Part shown: one piece after another, positions 1 through 8,688 of the stretch | Layout of the letters: each line of letters opens with the position of its first letter | How positions within the stretch are numbered: position 1 is the stretch's first letter | Assembly: GCA_965228955.1 (NCBI GenBank) | Contig: OZ245848.1 | Location: 4,774,001-4,838,000, forward strand | Source of the DNA: JANSWY01 sp965228955 | Lineage (GTDB): Bacteria > Bacteroidota > Bacteroidia > Cytophagales > Cyclobacteriaceae | Length of the DNA stretch: 64,000 nt | Direction: 5' to 3' | Notes under the pieces: model-generated | Seen by the model: the letters and a program-made list of their open reading frames with translations, nothing else | Told to the model about the DNA's origin: nothing | The model's database searches: none | Position numbers and translations under genes: made by a program

Positions 1-830
1 CCAAAGAAAATGAATCCAGTATATTTAATTCCTTCTGCTTTTAGTCCTTCAACAGTTCGTTCAACAACCTGAGTTTTTACCTTACGCATAAATTGCTTGT
101 CGGCGATTACAACTGGCGAAACAGCTCCCATCCCTCCTGTATTTGGTCCTGTGTCTCCTTCTCCTATTCTTTTGTAGTCTTTGGCTTCTGGAAGCATAAC
201 ATAGTTTTCACCATCCATCAATATAAAAACAGAAAGCTCAATACCACTAAGAAATTCCTCAATCACCACTTTGCTACTCGCATCGCCAAATTTGGCATCC
301 AATAGCATATCACGTAAAGTACTTTGAGCTTCCTCCCTATCAGAGGTAATGATAACACCTTTACCAGCTGCTAATCCATCAGCTTTGAGCACATATGGCC
401 CTTCAGTATTTTCAAGAAAGTCTATACCTTCATCGAAAGTATCTTTTGTGAATGTCTTTGATTTAGCTGTTGGGATGTCATACTTGAACATAAAATCCTT
501 TGCAAAATCTTTGCTCCCTTCCAGTTGGGCTCCCACTTTATCTGGTCCAACAATCTTAATTGACTTAAGGTCTTCATCTGACTTAAAGAAGTCTACTATT
601 CCAAGAACAAGTGGTTCTTCCGGACCAACAACCACCAATTCAATTTGCTTGTCTAGCACTAAATTTTTTACTGCTTCAAAATCTTTGATATTCACATCAA
701 CATTCTCTGCAATCTGAGCCGTTCCGGCATTTCCTGGTGCAACGTATAAATTTTCACATTTTTGACTTTGCTTAATTTTCCAGGAAATCGCATGCTCTCT
801 TCCTCCTGAACCGAGTACTAGAATATTCAT
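1..830 (-). CDS. purD: Phosphoribosylamine-glycine ligase PurD (3' part outside window)
   Basis: Ligates glycine to 5-phosphoribosylamine with ATP, the second step of purine synthesis. The protein reads from an ATG at 830 on the minus strand and begins MNILVLGSGGREHAIS, the typical PurD N-terminal nucleotide-binding start. It continues with VVVGPEEPL and the ATP-grasp segment YVLKADGLAAGKGV, then GEGDTGPNTGGMGA. About 276 residues are visible; the family is about 425 residues, so the C-terminal third lies left of the window. A recQ terminator separates it from the next gene. Confidence 0.95.
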   Translation of the reverse strand, partial: MNILVLGSGGREHAISWKIKQSQKCENLYVAPGNAGTAQIAENVDVNIKDFEAVKNLVLDKQIELVVVGPEEPLVLGIVDFFKSDEDLKSIKIVGPDKVGAQLEGSKDFAKDFMFKYDIPTAKSKTFTKDTFDEGIDFLENTEGPYVLKADGLAAGKGVIITSDREEAQSTLRDMLLDAKFGDASSKVVIEEFLSGIELSVFILMDGENYVMLPEAKDYKRIGEGDTGPNTGGMGAVSPVVIADKQFMRKVKTQVVERTVEGLKAEGIKYTGFIFF

Positions 831-868
831 CTTATAAGTTTTGAATTGGTATCGTTGAGATACGGAAA

Positions 869-898
869 TAAAAAAACCTCACCGAGATTCGATGAGGT
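869..898 (-). terminator. Intrinsic terminator of recQ
   Basis: Arms ACCTCACCGA (876-885) and TCGATGAGGT (889-898) form a 10-bp stem with one G-T pair. On the minus strand it is followed by a run of T (869-876). It lies just after the recQ stop codon and before purD. Confidence 0.8.
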
Positions 899-920
899 GT
901 CAAAATTATGATAATAGCTT

Positions 921-3101
921 TTAATTTGCGTACTCAGACATGAATTTAATACGCATTAATCTCACTTCGTCCTCTGAATAATCATCACCCAGTTCTTCCA
1001 TCGCCTCAACCATAGAGTCTGTTTCCGCATTTAGGAAATAATCATAGATGTCATCTTGCCTGTCATCATCTAAGACATGATCTATGTAATAGTCAAGATT
1101 AAGCTTTGTGCCACTATAGCATATGTTTTCAATCTCGGAGATCACTGCATCTACTGGTATATTCTTTGATTCCGCAATTTCCTCCAGGTCAATCATTCTA
1201 TCAATTTGCTGGATAATCGAAATTTTTAGCAAAGACTTTTTACCTGACGACTTAATGACAACATCAGAAGCAGTTATGATTTCATTTTCCTCAACATACT
1301 TTGTTATCAACTCTAGAAATTCCTTTCCAAATTTGGTCACCTTACCCATACCAACTCCATTAATCTGAGCAAGTTCCTGCTTTGTAGTTGGATATACTGT
1401 TGCTATTTCCTCAAGTGAAGGATCCTGGAATATAACGTAAGGCGGAAGATCTTTCTTTTTAGCGACATCCTTTCTCAATGATTTGAGCATATCAAAAAGA
1501 ACAGGATCATACGATTTAACATTTACAGGTGTTTTGTCAGATTCCTCCTCATCTTCAGTAGATTCAAACTCATGATCTCTCGATAGTTCCACAGGGTAGC
1601 TATCGATGAGATAATTAATTCCTTTTTCTGTGACTTTGAAGACTCCTATGTTTTCAATGTCTTTCTCAATAAATTCATTTAGAAGTGTCTGTCGGAGCAC
1701 TGTCTTCCAAAAGCTTTCTGATTCCTCTTTCCCCGCACCGAATATATCCAGTTTATCGTGACCATAACTTTTGATGTGCTGTAATGATTTACCAGTTAAC
1801 ACACCAATTAAGTGACCTAATGGGAATCTTTCGTCAGTTTGTTTAACTGCTTTGATTACTTTCTTAATGTGCTCAGTACCATCAAATTTCTCTTTAGGAT
1901 GAACGCAGTTATCACACATGCCACATTCGTCTTTCTCATACTCTTCGCCAAAATAGTGAAGTAACTGCTTTCTTCTGCAGACGGATGATTCAGCATAACT
2001 GGCTACTTCTTCCAGAAGATGTTTGGCGTTTTCCCTCTCAGAAACCGGTTTATCTTTATTGAATTTTTCAAGTTTGATGATATCATTATAAGAATAGAAC
2101 ATGACACACTTACCATCCAGGCCATCTCTTCCGGCTCTTCCCGTTTCCTGATAATATCCTTCTATTGACTTTGGCGCATCGTAATGGACCACAAACCTAA
2201 CATCTGGTTTATCAATTCCCATTCCGAATGCGATGGTAGCCACTATCACATCAAGTTCTTCATTCAAGAAATCGTCTTGATTTTTCATTCGGACATTAGC
2301 GTCCAAACCAGCGTGATATGGAGCAGCTTTTACATCATTTACTTTTAGAAGTTCTGCTATTTCTTCTACCTTCTTCCTGCTAAGGCAATAGATTATCCCA
2401 GCCTTTCCTTTCTGTTCCTTTACAAACTTGATAAGTTGCTTCTTTGCCTGCTGTTTTTGCCGAACCTCATAATAAAGGTTAGTTCTATTGAATGATGACT
2501 TGAACAAGTCAGCATCCTCCATTTGCAAATTCTTTTGGATGTCAAGCTGAACCTTTGGAGTAGCAGTAGCGGTAAGAGCTACAATAGGAATTGAAGCAAT
2601 CTGAGCCAGTATTCCCTTTATTCTTCTGTATTCAGGTCTAAAATCATGGCCCCATTCTGATATACAATGAGCTTCATCTATTGCAACGAAAGAAAGGTTC
2701 GCTTTCTTCAGAAAATCAATATTTTCTTCCTTTGTTAATGATTCAGGAGCGACATATAATAATTTCACTTCCCCTGCCAGGGTAGCTTTTTTGACTCTTG
2801 TAATTTCACTCTTTGATAAGGTAGAATTCAGAAACTGAGCGTTGATCCCAACTGCATTCATTTGATCGACCTGATTCTTCATGAGTGCAATAAGTGGTGA
2901 TATAACGATAGCTGTTCCATCTTTAGTGACAGCTGGAAGCTGGTAGCAAAGAGATTTGCCAGCCCCGGTAGGCATTATCACAAAAGTATTGTTGCCATCT
3001 AATACATTATGGATGATCCTTTCCTGATTCCCTCGGAATTGATTATAGCCAAAAACTTCTTTCAGCTTCTCCTTTAGTTGTGCCTCCTCATTTAATAACA
3101 T
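921..3101 (-). CDS. recQ: ATP-dependent DNA helicase RecQ
   Basis: A 3'-5' DNA helicase acting in recombination repair. Domains in order: helicase core with Walker A PTGAGKS (about residues 44-50), DEAH box followed by the RecQ-specific CISEWGHDFRPEY, and motif VI QETGRAGRDG; a zinc-binding region with C-RRK and CGMCDNC (about 385-410); a winged-helix RQC region; and an HRDC domain (about 540-610, with INGVGMGKVTKFG). At 726 residues it has a C-terminal tail of about 100 residues beyond the HRDC, as in many Bacteroidota RecQ proteins. It is transcribed alone, with its own terminator. Confidence 0.96.
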   Translation of the reverse strand: MLLNEEAQLKEKLKEVFGYNQFRGNQERIIHNVLDGNNTFVIMPTGAGKSLCYQLPAVTKDGTAIVISPLIALMKNQVDQMNAVGINAQFLNSTLSKSEITRVKKATLAGEVKLLYVAPESLTKEENIDFLKKANLSFVAIDEAHCISEWGHDFRPEYRRIKGILAQIASIPIVALTATATPKVQLDIQKNLQMEDADLFKSSFNRTNLYYEVRQKQQAKKQLIKFVKEQKGKAGIIYCLSRKKVEEIAELLKVNDVKAAPYHAGLDANVRMKNQDDFLNEELDVIVATIAFGMGIDKPDVRFVVHYDAPKSIEGYYQETGRAGRDGLDGKCVMFYSYNDIIKLEKFNKDKPVSERENAKHLLEEVASYAESSVCRRKQLLHYFGEEYEKDECGMCDNCVHPKEKFDGTEHIKKVIKAVKQTDERFPLGHLIGVLTGKSLQHIKSYGHDKLDIFGAGKEESESFWKTVLRQTLLNEFIEKDIENIGVFKVTEKGINYLIDSYPVELSRDHEFESTEDEEESDKTPVNVKSYDPVLFDMLKSLRKDVAKKKDLPPYVIFQDPSLEEIATVYPTTKQELAQINGVGMGKVTKFGKEFLELITKYVEENEIITASDVVIKSSGKKSLLKISIIQQIDRMIDLEEIAESKNIPVDAVISEIENICYSGTKLNLDYYIDHVLDDDRQDDIYDYFLNAETDSMVEAMEELGDDYSEDEVRLMRIKFMSEYAN

Positions 3102-3267
3102 AGTTCCTATTCCGCGATGTTAATTCAAACCACCAAAACATTATGATTTGATCATATGAATTTAACGAATTTTAATTTATTTCTAGCCAATATTATTAGT
3201 TAACTGATTTCATGATAGGTTGATTGTATAAAATCTTGATTGATTACGGTCAATAAATAAAGTAAGT

Positions 3268-3275
3268 TATATTTG
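3268..3275 (+). promoter_or_regulatory. Bacteroidota-type -7 box upstream of manC
   Basis: TATATTTG matches the Bacteroidota -7 consensus TAnnTTTG, 43 bases before the manC start. No well-spaced -33 TTG is evident, so only the -7 box is claimed. Confidence 0.5.
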
Positions 3276-3318
3276 AGCGCTATTTACAATAAGAAATCCC
3301 TAACAAGTAATAAGAGAT

Positions 3319-4392
3319 ATGAGTAAGAATATTTATGTAGTGATCATGGCTGGAGGAATTGGGTCAAGATTTTGGCCGTTTAGCAGATCTACCAGACCTA
3401 AACAATTCCTTGATGTGTTGGGTACTGGTAAAAGTTTACTACAAATGACTTATGATCGATTCCTTGCAATCACAGATAAGGATAAAATATTGGTTGTTAC
3501 TAATGAAGACTATGGTCAATTAGTAGCAGATCAACTTCCTGATATAAGTTCCGATCAAATTTTACAAGAACCTGTCAAAAGAAACACGGCCCCATGTATC
3601 GCCTATGCTGCATATAAGATCATGGAGAAAGATCCGAACGGTGTAATGGTAGTAACTCCTTCAGACCATACTATTTTCGGAGATGACAAATTTAATGCTA
3701 TCATAAATGGAGCGTGCGCAGCTGCGGAAGCAGATGATAAGTTAATTACTGTTGGCATTAAACCAAACAGACCTGAAACCGGGTATGGATACATTCAATA
3801 TGTAGATGAAGGTGATGATGTAAAAAAAGTAAAGACATTCACAGAAAAGCCAGAACTTGAATTAGCCAAATCATTTCTGGAAAGTGGTGACTTTGTCTGG
3901 AACGCAGGAATATTTGTATGGTCCATAAGAGCGATCGTTGATGCCTTTAAATTTAATATGCCTGACCTGGCCTTGATATTTGAAGAAGGTGCCGGAAAAT
4001 TCTACACTAATGAAGAACAACCGTTTATAGCCAATGCATATGCACAATCTAAAAGTGTATCAATTGATTATGGTGTAATGGAAAAAGCATCTAATGTGTA
4101 TGTAATGCTCGGTGACTTTGGATGGTCGGATCTTGGCAGTTGGAGTTCATTACATGAAATAAAAGATGCTGACGAAAATCAAAATGTTGTTGAGGGAGAA
4201 ACACTACTTTACAATAGTAAGAATAACTTCATCAAAAGCGAGTCAGGTCGTCTTATAATTACACAAGATCTCGACGGATATTTGGTAGCAGATTTCGATG
4301 ATGTGCTTTTAATTTGCAAAAAAGATGCTGAATCCAAATTCAGAGAGTTTGTTGCAGATGTAAAAGAATTAAAAGGTGGAGATTTAGTTTAA
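3319..4392 (+). CDS. manC: Mannose-1-phosphate guanylyltransferase
   Basis: Forms GDP-mannose from mannose-1-phosphate and GTP for surface polysaccharides and glycans. The nucleotidyltransferase signature AGGIGSRFWPFSR followed by PKQFLD lies at residues about 11-32. Further family motifs are VTPSDH, FTEKPEL and WNAGIFVW. At 357 residues it is the single-domain form: the C-terminal mannose-6-phosphate isomerase cupin of proteobacterial ManC/AlgA is absent, as is usual in Bacteroidota. The 3' end overlaps the convergent rlmB gene by 9 bases. Confidence 0.93.
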   Translation: MSKNIYVVIMAGGIGSRFWPFSRSTRPKQFLDVLGTGKSLLQMTYDRFLAITDKDKILVVTNEDYGQLVADQLPDISSDQILQEPVKRNTAPCIAYAAYKIMEKDPNGVMVVTPSDHTIFGDDKFNAIINGACAAAEADDKLITVGIKPNRPETGYGYIQYVDEGDDVKKVKTFTEKPELELAKSFLESGDFVWNAGIFVWSIRAIVDAFKFNMPDLALIFEEGAGKFYTNEEQPFIANAYAQSKSVSIDYGVMEKASNVYVMLGDFGWSDLGSWSSLHEIKDADENQNVVEGETLLYNSKNNFIKSESGRLIITQDLDGYLVADFDDVLLICKKDAESKFREFVADVKELKGGDLV

Positions 4393-5157
4393 TCTCTGCC
4401 TTACTATTTCGTAAGAAATCACAGCTGTCGCTACTGAGACATTTAGCGAATCAATATTTCCAAGCATTGGAATCTTCACAGCACCATCACACAGCTTCCA
4501 ATATGCATCGGAAACACCATCTTCTTCAGAGCCCATGATTATAGCTATCGGACCTGAGAGATCTTCCTGATAATAGAAATTTTCCGCTTTTTCAGAGCAA
4601 GCAAAGACTTTAATCCCGCTATCCTTAAGTCGGATAATAGTTTCTTTCAGATTATGCTCTTTACAAACAGGCAGATAATTCAGAGCTCCTGCAGAAGTTT
4701 TCATTGCATCACTACCAATTTGAGCGGCACCTTTCGTGGGTACTACAATGGCATCAACTCCCGCAGAATCAGCAGTCCTGGCTATTGCACCAAAATTCCT
4801 TACGTCAGTAATTCTATCCAAGATCAGTATGAATGGATTCTTTCCCTCTTCAAAGCAGTTCATCACTACATTATCAACTTGAGCATAGTCAATAGGTGAA
4901 ATGTAAGCGATGGCCCCTTGGTGATTCTTTTTGGTCACACGGTTTAATTTTTCAACCGGAACCGGGGTATTAGGAATTCCAGCTTCATTAATGACCTGAA
5001 ACAGTTCCGACATTAATGGGTTTTTCAGCCCTTTCTGAGTAAGCAATTTGTCAATCGTTTTCCCCGATTTGATCGCTTCAATAATGGCTCTGGTACCAAA
5101 GATCATATCACTTTGATCTTTACGAGGGGCTCTACGCTGCTGACTTTTGAAATTCAT
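4384..5157 (-). CDS. rlmB: 23S rRNA 2'-O-ribose methyltransferase, TrmH/RlmB family
   Basis: SPOUT-class SAM-dependent RNA 2'-O-methyltransferase, probably acting on G2251 of 23S rRNA. It has an N-terminal substrate-binding domain (GTRAIIEAIKSGK, residues about 22-95) and a knotted catalytic domain. The TrmH motifs are DRITDVRNFGAIART, MGSEEDGV and the C-terminal SLNVSVATAVISYE. The basic N-terminus (KSQQRRAPRKDQ) fits RNA binding. The exact nucleotide target is inferred from family similarity; other TrmH proteins modify tRNA G18. Confidence 0.88.
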   Translation of the reverse strand: MNFKSQQRRAPRKDQSDMIFGTRAIIEAIKSGKTIDKLLTQKGLKNPLMSELFQVINEAGIPNTPVPVEKLNRVTKKNHQGAIAYISPIDYAQVDNVVMNCFEEGKNPFILILDRITDVRNFGAIARTADSAGVDAIVVPTKGAAQIGSDAMKTSAGALNYLPVCKEHNLKETIIRLKDSGIKVFACSEKAENFYYQEDLSGPIAIIMGSEEDGVSDAYWKLCDGAVKIPMLGNIDSLNVSVATAVISYEIVRQRLN

Positions 5158-5254
5158 AGTGCAAATGTATAAGCTCTTTAGGAATTTATTCGTTTCGAAC
5201 TGACAGTAAGCTAATAATAATATAGTTTTGCTCTCATAATTGAATTGAATTACA

Positions 5255-6025
5255 ATGGCTGTTTATACAACGGAAATCGCTTCAGATAAAATTGTTTCTG
5301 ATAACCCCATACACCAAAGACTACTAATGGCATATTATGCTGCGAAACCTTTTGTTTCAGGCAAATTGTTGGAGTTGGGATGTGGAGAAGGACGTGGTGT
5401 AGAATTATTAGCACCACTCGCAGATGAATATATTGCGATAGACAAAATTCAAGAAGTAATTGACAACCTTAAACAAGAACATCCTGGAGTAGATTTTAGA
5501 CAAGGCGTTTTTCCTCCTCTTCAATTTGAAGACAATACATTTGATTCGATCGTCAGTTTTCAGGTAATCGAGCACGTTAAGAAAGATGTAGAATTCTTAA
5601 AGGAAATCCATAGAGTTCTGAAACCTGGAGGAGTAGCCGTTATCACGACTCCAAATATAAAAATGACCCTTTCAAGAAATCCGTGGCATATCAGAGAATA
5701 TACCGGAGATCAACTTAAGGAAATTGCTGCAGGTATATTCAAAGAAGTTGAAATGAAAGGAGTTGCCGGAAATGAAAAAGTGATGGAGTATTATGAGCAG
5801 AATAAGGCTTCCGTAAACAAGATCATGCGTTATGATATTTTCAATCTGCAATACTTATTACCTGCCCCAATTCTTAGAATACCATACGATATTCTAAACA
5901 GACGTAATCGAAATAAACTCAACACTGGAGACAATGATTTAGTAGCAAGCATCAAACATGAAGATTACATTTTGAAAGAGCAATCAGAGCAAAATCTTGA
6001 CTTGTTTTGTATTATGAAAAAGTAA
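5255..6025 (+). CDS. Class I SAM-dependent methyltransferase
   Basis: Rossmann-fold methyltransferase of the Methyltransf_11/25 type. Motif I is LLELGCGEGRGVELL (about residues 38-52), the acidic loop is IAIDKIQEV, and motif IV/post-motif is FQVIEHVKKD followed by HRVLKPGGVAVITTPN. The C-terminal part (about 160-256) shows no recognisable domain. Substrate unknown. It is monocistronic, facing a candidate small RNA and asnB. Confidence 0.8.
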   Translation: MAVYTTEIASDKIVSDNPIHQRLLMAYYAAKPFVSGKLLELGCGEGRGVELLAPLADEYIAIDKIQEVIDNLKQEHPGVDFRQGVFPPLQFEDNTFDSIVSFQVIEHVKKDVEFLKEIHRVLKPGGVAVITTPNIKMTLSRNPWHIREYTGDQLKEIAAGIFKEVEMKGVAGNEKVMEYYEQNKASVNKIMRYDIFNLQYLLPAPILRIPYDILNRRNRNKLNTGDNDLVASIKHEDYILKEQSEQNLDLFCIMKK

Positions 6026-6102
6026 GATTCACCAATAGGAGCGTGCACTACGAGATCAGAAGAAATTTTGTTTAACTTTTTTGTCTTTAATATAAATGTT
6101 TA

Positions 6103-6187
6103 TAAATTTGTATCAGGTCACCGCCCGGTGACCTTAAAGACAGATGGTTGATGAATAGAAAAAGCGGGTTCTGTGAATCCGCTTTTT
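6103..6187 (+). ncRNA. Candidate small RNA with its own promoter and terminator
   Basis: A -33-like TTG (6081-6083), a 19-base spacer and a perfect -7 box TAAATTTG (6103-6110) precede a perfect 7-bp hairpin GGTCACC-gccc-GGTGACC (6116-6133). About 30 bases later comes a Rho-independent terminator (6159-6187; arms around GCGGGTTC and GAATCCGC, then T7). The predicted transcript starts near 6114 and is about 75 nt with no ORF. The terminator is bidirectional and can also serve asnB, so the alternative is asnB terminator plus chance hairpin. Confidence 0.35.
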
Positions 6188-6221
6188 TTGTGCCCTTTTT
6201 TGAACTAAAATCAGCCTAAAA

Positions 6222-8111
6222 TCACTGAAAATACCTTTTATACCACTTCTGAAAAACATAGAGAGCCCATATGTGAGCATGGCTATCTCCTGGATTCATA
6301 GATTTTATTCTCTTCCTTAATTGAAGCACTTTCGAAGAATCAAATAAGTTTTGGTCTCTTAAAAATGGTTCGTTGAATAAAGTCACATCTAACTCAGCAA
6401 CCAGTTGATTCCTAAACCAGCTTCTTAAAGGAACTTCAAATCCCTTCTTGGGCCTGTTATAAAGCTCTTCTGGCAATATCTCTCTGAATCCTTCTTGCAA
6501 GATCCTTTTTCTTAGCTCAGAATTAATCTTATGAGCCCTAGGCAAATTATTAGCAAATTCAACAATCCTATGATCCAAGAATGGCACTCTTACTTCGAGT
6601 CTATTTGCCATGGACATTAGATCAACCTTGGTCAACATGTCATTGGGCAAAACAAGATGCGTATCTGCATAAAGAAAATGATTAAGTGAAGTTGAATTTA
6701 AATAACCCAAGTACTCAGACTTTACTTCTCTGTACAAACTACCATCATGGGAATGGTTAAGTATGGGATTATTTTTCTTTCCGAGTTGCTGGAAGCTTGC
6801 AAGGAACCAGTATCTGTCCTCTTCACTCAAACTCATCATTCTAGCAAACCTATGTAATTGTCGTACAGTATTACCCAATTTGTTTGATCTGGATTTAGGA
6901 AGTATCGACCAAATCGGTTTACCAACTTTTATAATTTGGTTTGACAAACCACCAGAACCTGCCCTAAGCCAGGCCGAATGTTTATTATATCCTGAAAAAA
7001 TCTCATCTGCGCCATCACCAGATAATGCCACAGTAGCATGCTTTCTTGTTTCCTTACTTAAAATGTAAACCGGAATCGCTGAGGAATCCGCAAAAGGATC
7101 ATCCAGATAATCAACAATTTCTTCAACATGATTGATCAAATCATCCTGGGTCAATGAAAAAACTGTGTGATTAGTATTGAATTTCTTTGATACCAGGTTG
7201 GCATAATGCGTTTCGTCAAAGAATTTATCGTCTTTATATCCAATGCTGAATGTATTTAGTGTATCTACATGGCGTGATGCCAAAGCAGTTATAATTGAAG
7301 AATCAATTCCCCCACTTAAAAAAGCACCAACTGGAACATCTGAAACAAGTCGTTTCTTAACTGAATCCTCTAGCAAATCAGACAACCTTTTCTTTGCATC
7401 CTCAAAGCTCATTGATTCTTGAAAATCTTCAACAGGTTCTGGTATTTGATACCATTGCCTGATAGTTACTTGTCGGTCTTTTATAGTTACGCAATGACCT
7501 GGTTTTAATTTATGTACTCCTTTTAGCATTGTAAATGGCGCTGGGAGATAATTCAGTTCCAGGTACATTTGCAAGGCGTCAAAATTGAGTTCCTTAGGAA
7601 TACCATATTCCAACATTGCTTTCATTTCAGAAGCAAAAAGAAATTTATCATCATCCTGATAATACAACAATGGTTTGATCCCAATCCTATCTCTGGCTAT
7701 AAACAAAGTATTGTCAGCTTTATCGTGTATAGCAAAGGCAAAGAAACCATTTAGTCGTTCCAGACATTTTTCCCCCTCCTGGATGTATAAATTAAGTAGA
7801 ACCTCAGTATCAGATTGGGAATTGAATTGTAATCCTTGGTCGAGTAGTACTTTTTTTAGCTCGCTATAATTATAGATTTCACCATTAAAAATAATCGTAT
7901 ATCTGCCAGAAGCATCCTGCATTGGTTGATGGGCCGCTGCTGAAGTATCAATTACCGACAACCTTCTATGACCTAACCCACAAAATCCCTCCAGGTAAGT
8001 CTGGTGAAAGTCAGGCCCTCTCTTTGACATGGCTCTGGTAGCATTCTCCAAATGGATAAGCTGCATCCTTCCAATCTCATTAAATGCCATTATTCCTGTG
8101 ATCCCACACAT
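6222..8111 (-). CDS. asnB: Asparagine synthase (glutamine-hydrolysing)
   Basis: Two-domain amidotransferase. The N-terminal class II glutaminase has the catalytic Cys2 (MCGITGIMAF), RRLSVID, and NGEIYNY (residues 1 to about 200). The C-terminal synthetase has the PP-loop SGGIDSS (about 268-274) and SGDGADEIFSGY. The length of 629 residues fits the exosortase/capsule-type AsnB subfamily, so it may amidate a cell-surface sugar or peptide rather than make free asparagine. No adjacent polysaccharide genes help decide. Confidence 0.85.
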   Translation of the reverse strand: MCGITGIMAFNEIGRMQLIHLENATRAMSKRGPDFHQTYLEGFCGLGHRRLSVIDTSAAAHQPMQDASGRYTIIFNGEIYNYSELKKVLLDQGLQFNSQSDTEVLLNLYIQEGEKCLERLNGFFAFAIHDKADNTLFIARDRIGIKPLLYYQDDDKFLFASEMKAMLEYGIPKELNFDALQMYLELNYLPAPFTMLKGVHKLKPGHCVTIKDRQVTIRQWYQIPEPVEDFQESMSFEDAKKRLSDLLEDSVKKRLVSDVPVGAFLSGGIDSSIITALASRHVDTLNTFSIGYKDDKFFDETHYANLVSKKFNTNHTVFSLTQDDLINHVEEIVDYLDDPFADSSAIPVYILSKETRKHATVALSGDGADEIFSGYNKHSAWLRAGSGGLSNQIIKVGKPIWSILPKSRSNKLGNTVRQLHRFARMMSLSEEDRYWFLASFQQLGKKNNPILNHSHDGSLYREVKSEYLGYLNSTSLNHFLYADTHLVLPNDMLTKVDLMSMANRLEVRVPFLDHRIVEFANNLPRAHKINSELRKRILQEGFREILPEELYNRPKKGFEVPLRSWFRNQLVAELDVTLFNEPFLRDQNLFDSSKVLQLRKRIKSMNPGDSHAHIWALYVFQKWYKRYFQ

Positions 8112-8130
8112 ATATCGGTAATTATTGCGT

Positions 8131-8138
8131 TACTTTTG
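8131..8138 (+). promoter_or_regulatory. -7 box of the NlpC/P60 gene
   Basis: TACTTTTG fits TAnnTTTG, 28 bases before the ATG at 8167 in the divergent spacer between asnB and the NlpC/P60 gene. It also matches the -7 box of the phnG promoter exactly. Confidence 0.45.
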
Positions 8139-8166
8139 AAGTAGCTAATATAGATGGTATTCAATT

Positions 8167-8655
8167 ATGAGAAATAAAAACATACACCGTATTATTTATA
8201 TTTTTTTCCTCCTTTCCACAACAGTATTTCTATCCTCCTGCGCTTCCGGGAAAAAAGCCAGAACATCCAAGGTGGATAAAGTGATCGCCACTGCACGTAC
8301 CTTTACTGGAACACCATACAAATGGGGTGGTACTACAAAAAGAGGAATTGACTGCTCAGGTTTGGTTTGTAACGCCTATAACAGCATCAATGTGAAGCTT
8401 CCTCGCACCGCACAAGACCAGAGTAAAACAGGAAAAAGTGTTGAAATAGCCGGATTAAAAAAAGGTGATATTGTTATTTTTCGAACCAAAGGAAAAGATG
8501 GAGGACGAAATTGGCATACGGGTATAGTCACCAATGTAGTTAATGGAGATAAGATAATGTTTATTCATGCATCAAGTTCAAAGGGTGTTATGGAATCCAA
8601 CCTGATGAGTGATTACTGGAGAAAGAGATTTAAAAAAGCCCGTAGAGTTATCTAA
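8167..8655 (+). CDS. NlpC/P60 family lipoprotein endopeptidase
   Basis: Predicted cell-wall peptidase that cleaves peptidoglycan stem peptides from an outer- or inner-membrane anchor. A signal peptide ends in the lipobox LSSC (about residues 22-25). The NlpC/P60 domain (about 37-162) shows the catalytic Cys in DCSGLVCNAY, a His in WHTGIV and a third polar His in FIHASS. At 162 residues it is a minimal Spr/NlpC-like enzyme. The last codons overlap the terminator hairpin. Confidence 0.88.
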   Translation: MRNKNIHRIIYIFFLLSTTVFLSSCASGKKARTSKVDKVIATARTFTGTPYKWGGTTKRGIDCSGLVCNAYNSINVKLPRTAQDQSKTGKSVEIAGLKKGDIVIFRTKGKDGGRNWHTGIVTNVVNGDKIMFIHASSSKGVMESNLMSDYWRKRFKKARRVI

Positions 8656-8663
8656 CGGGCTTT
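8635..8663. terminator. Bidirectional terminator between NlpC/P60 and haloperoxidase genes
   Basis: A perfect 9-bp stem AAAGCCCGT / ACGGGCTTT with a 10-base loop spans the NlpC/P60 stop codon. T-rich tracts follow on both strands, so it can end both convergent transcripts. Confidence 0.75.
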
Positions 8664-8688
8664 AATATTTTGTATTTCTTGATGCTTA

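Noticed and set aside
93..717. Plus-strand ORFs in the first 720 bases.
   Set aside because: They are antisense shadows of purD, whose minus-strand translation is clearly conserved.
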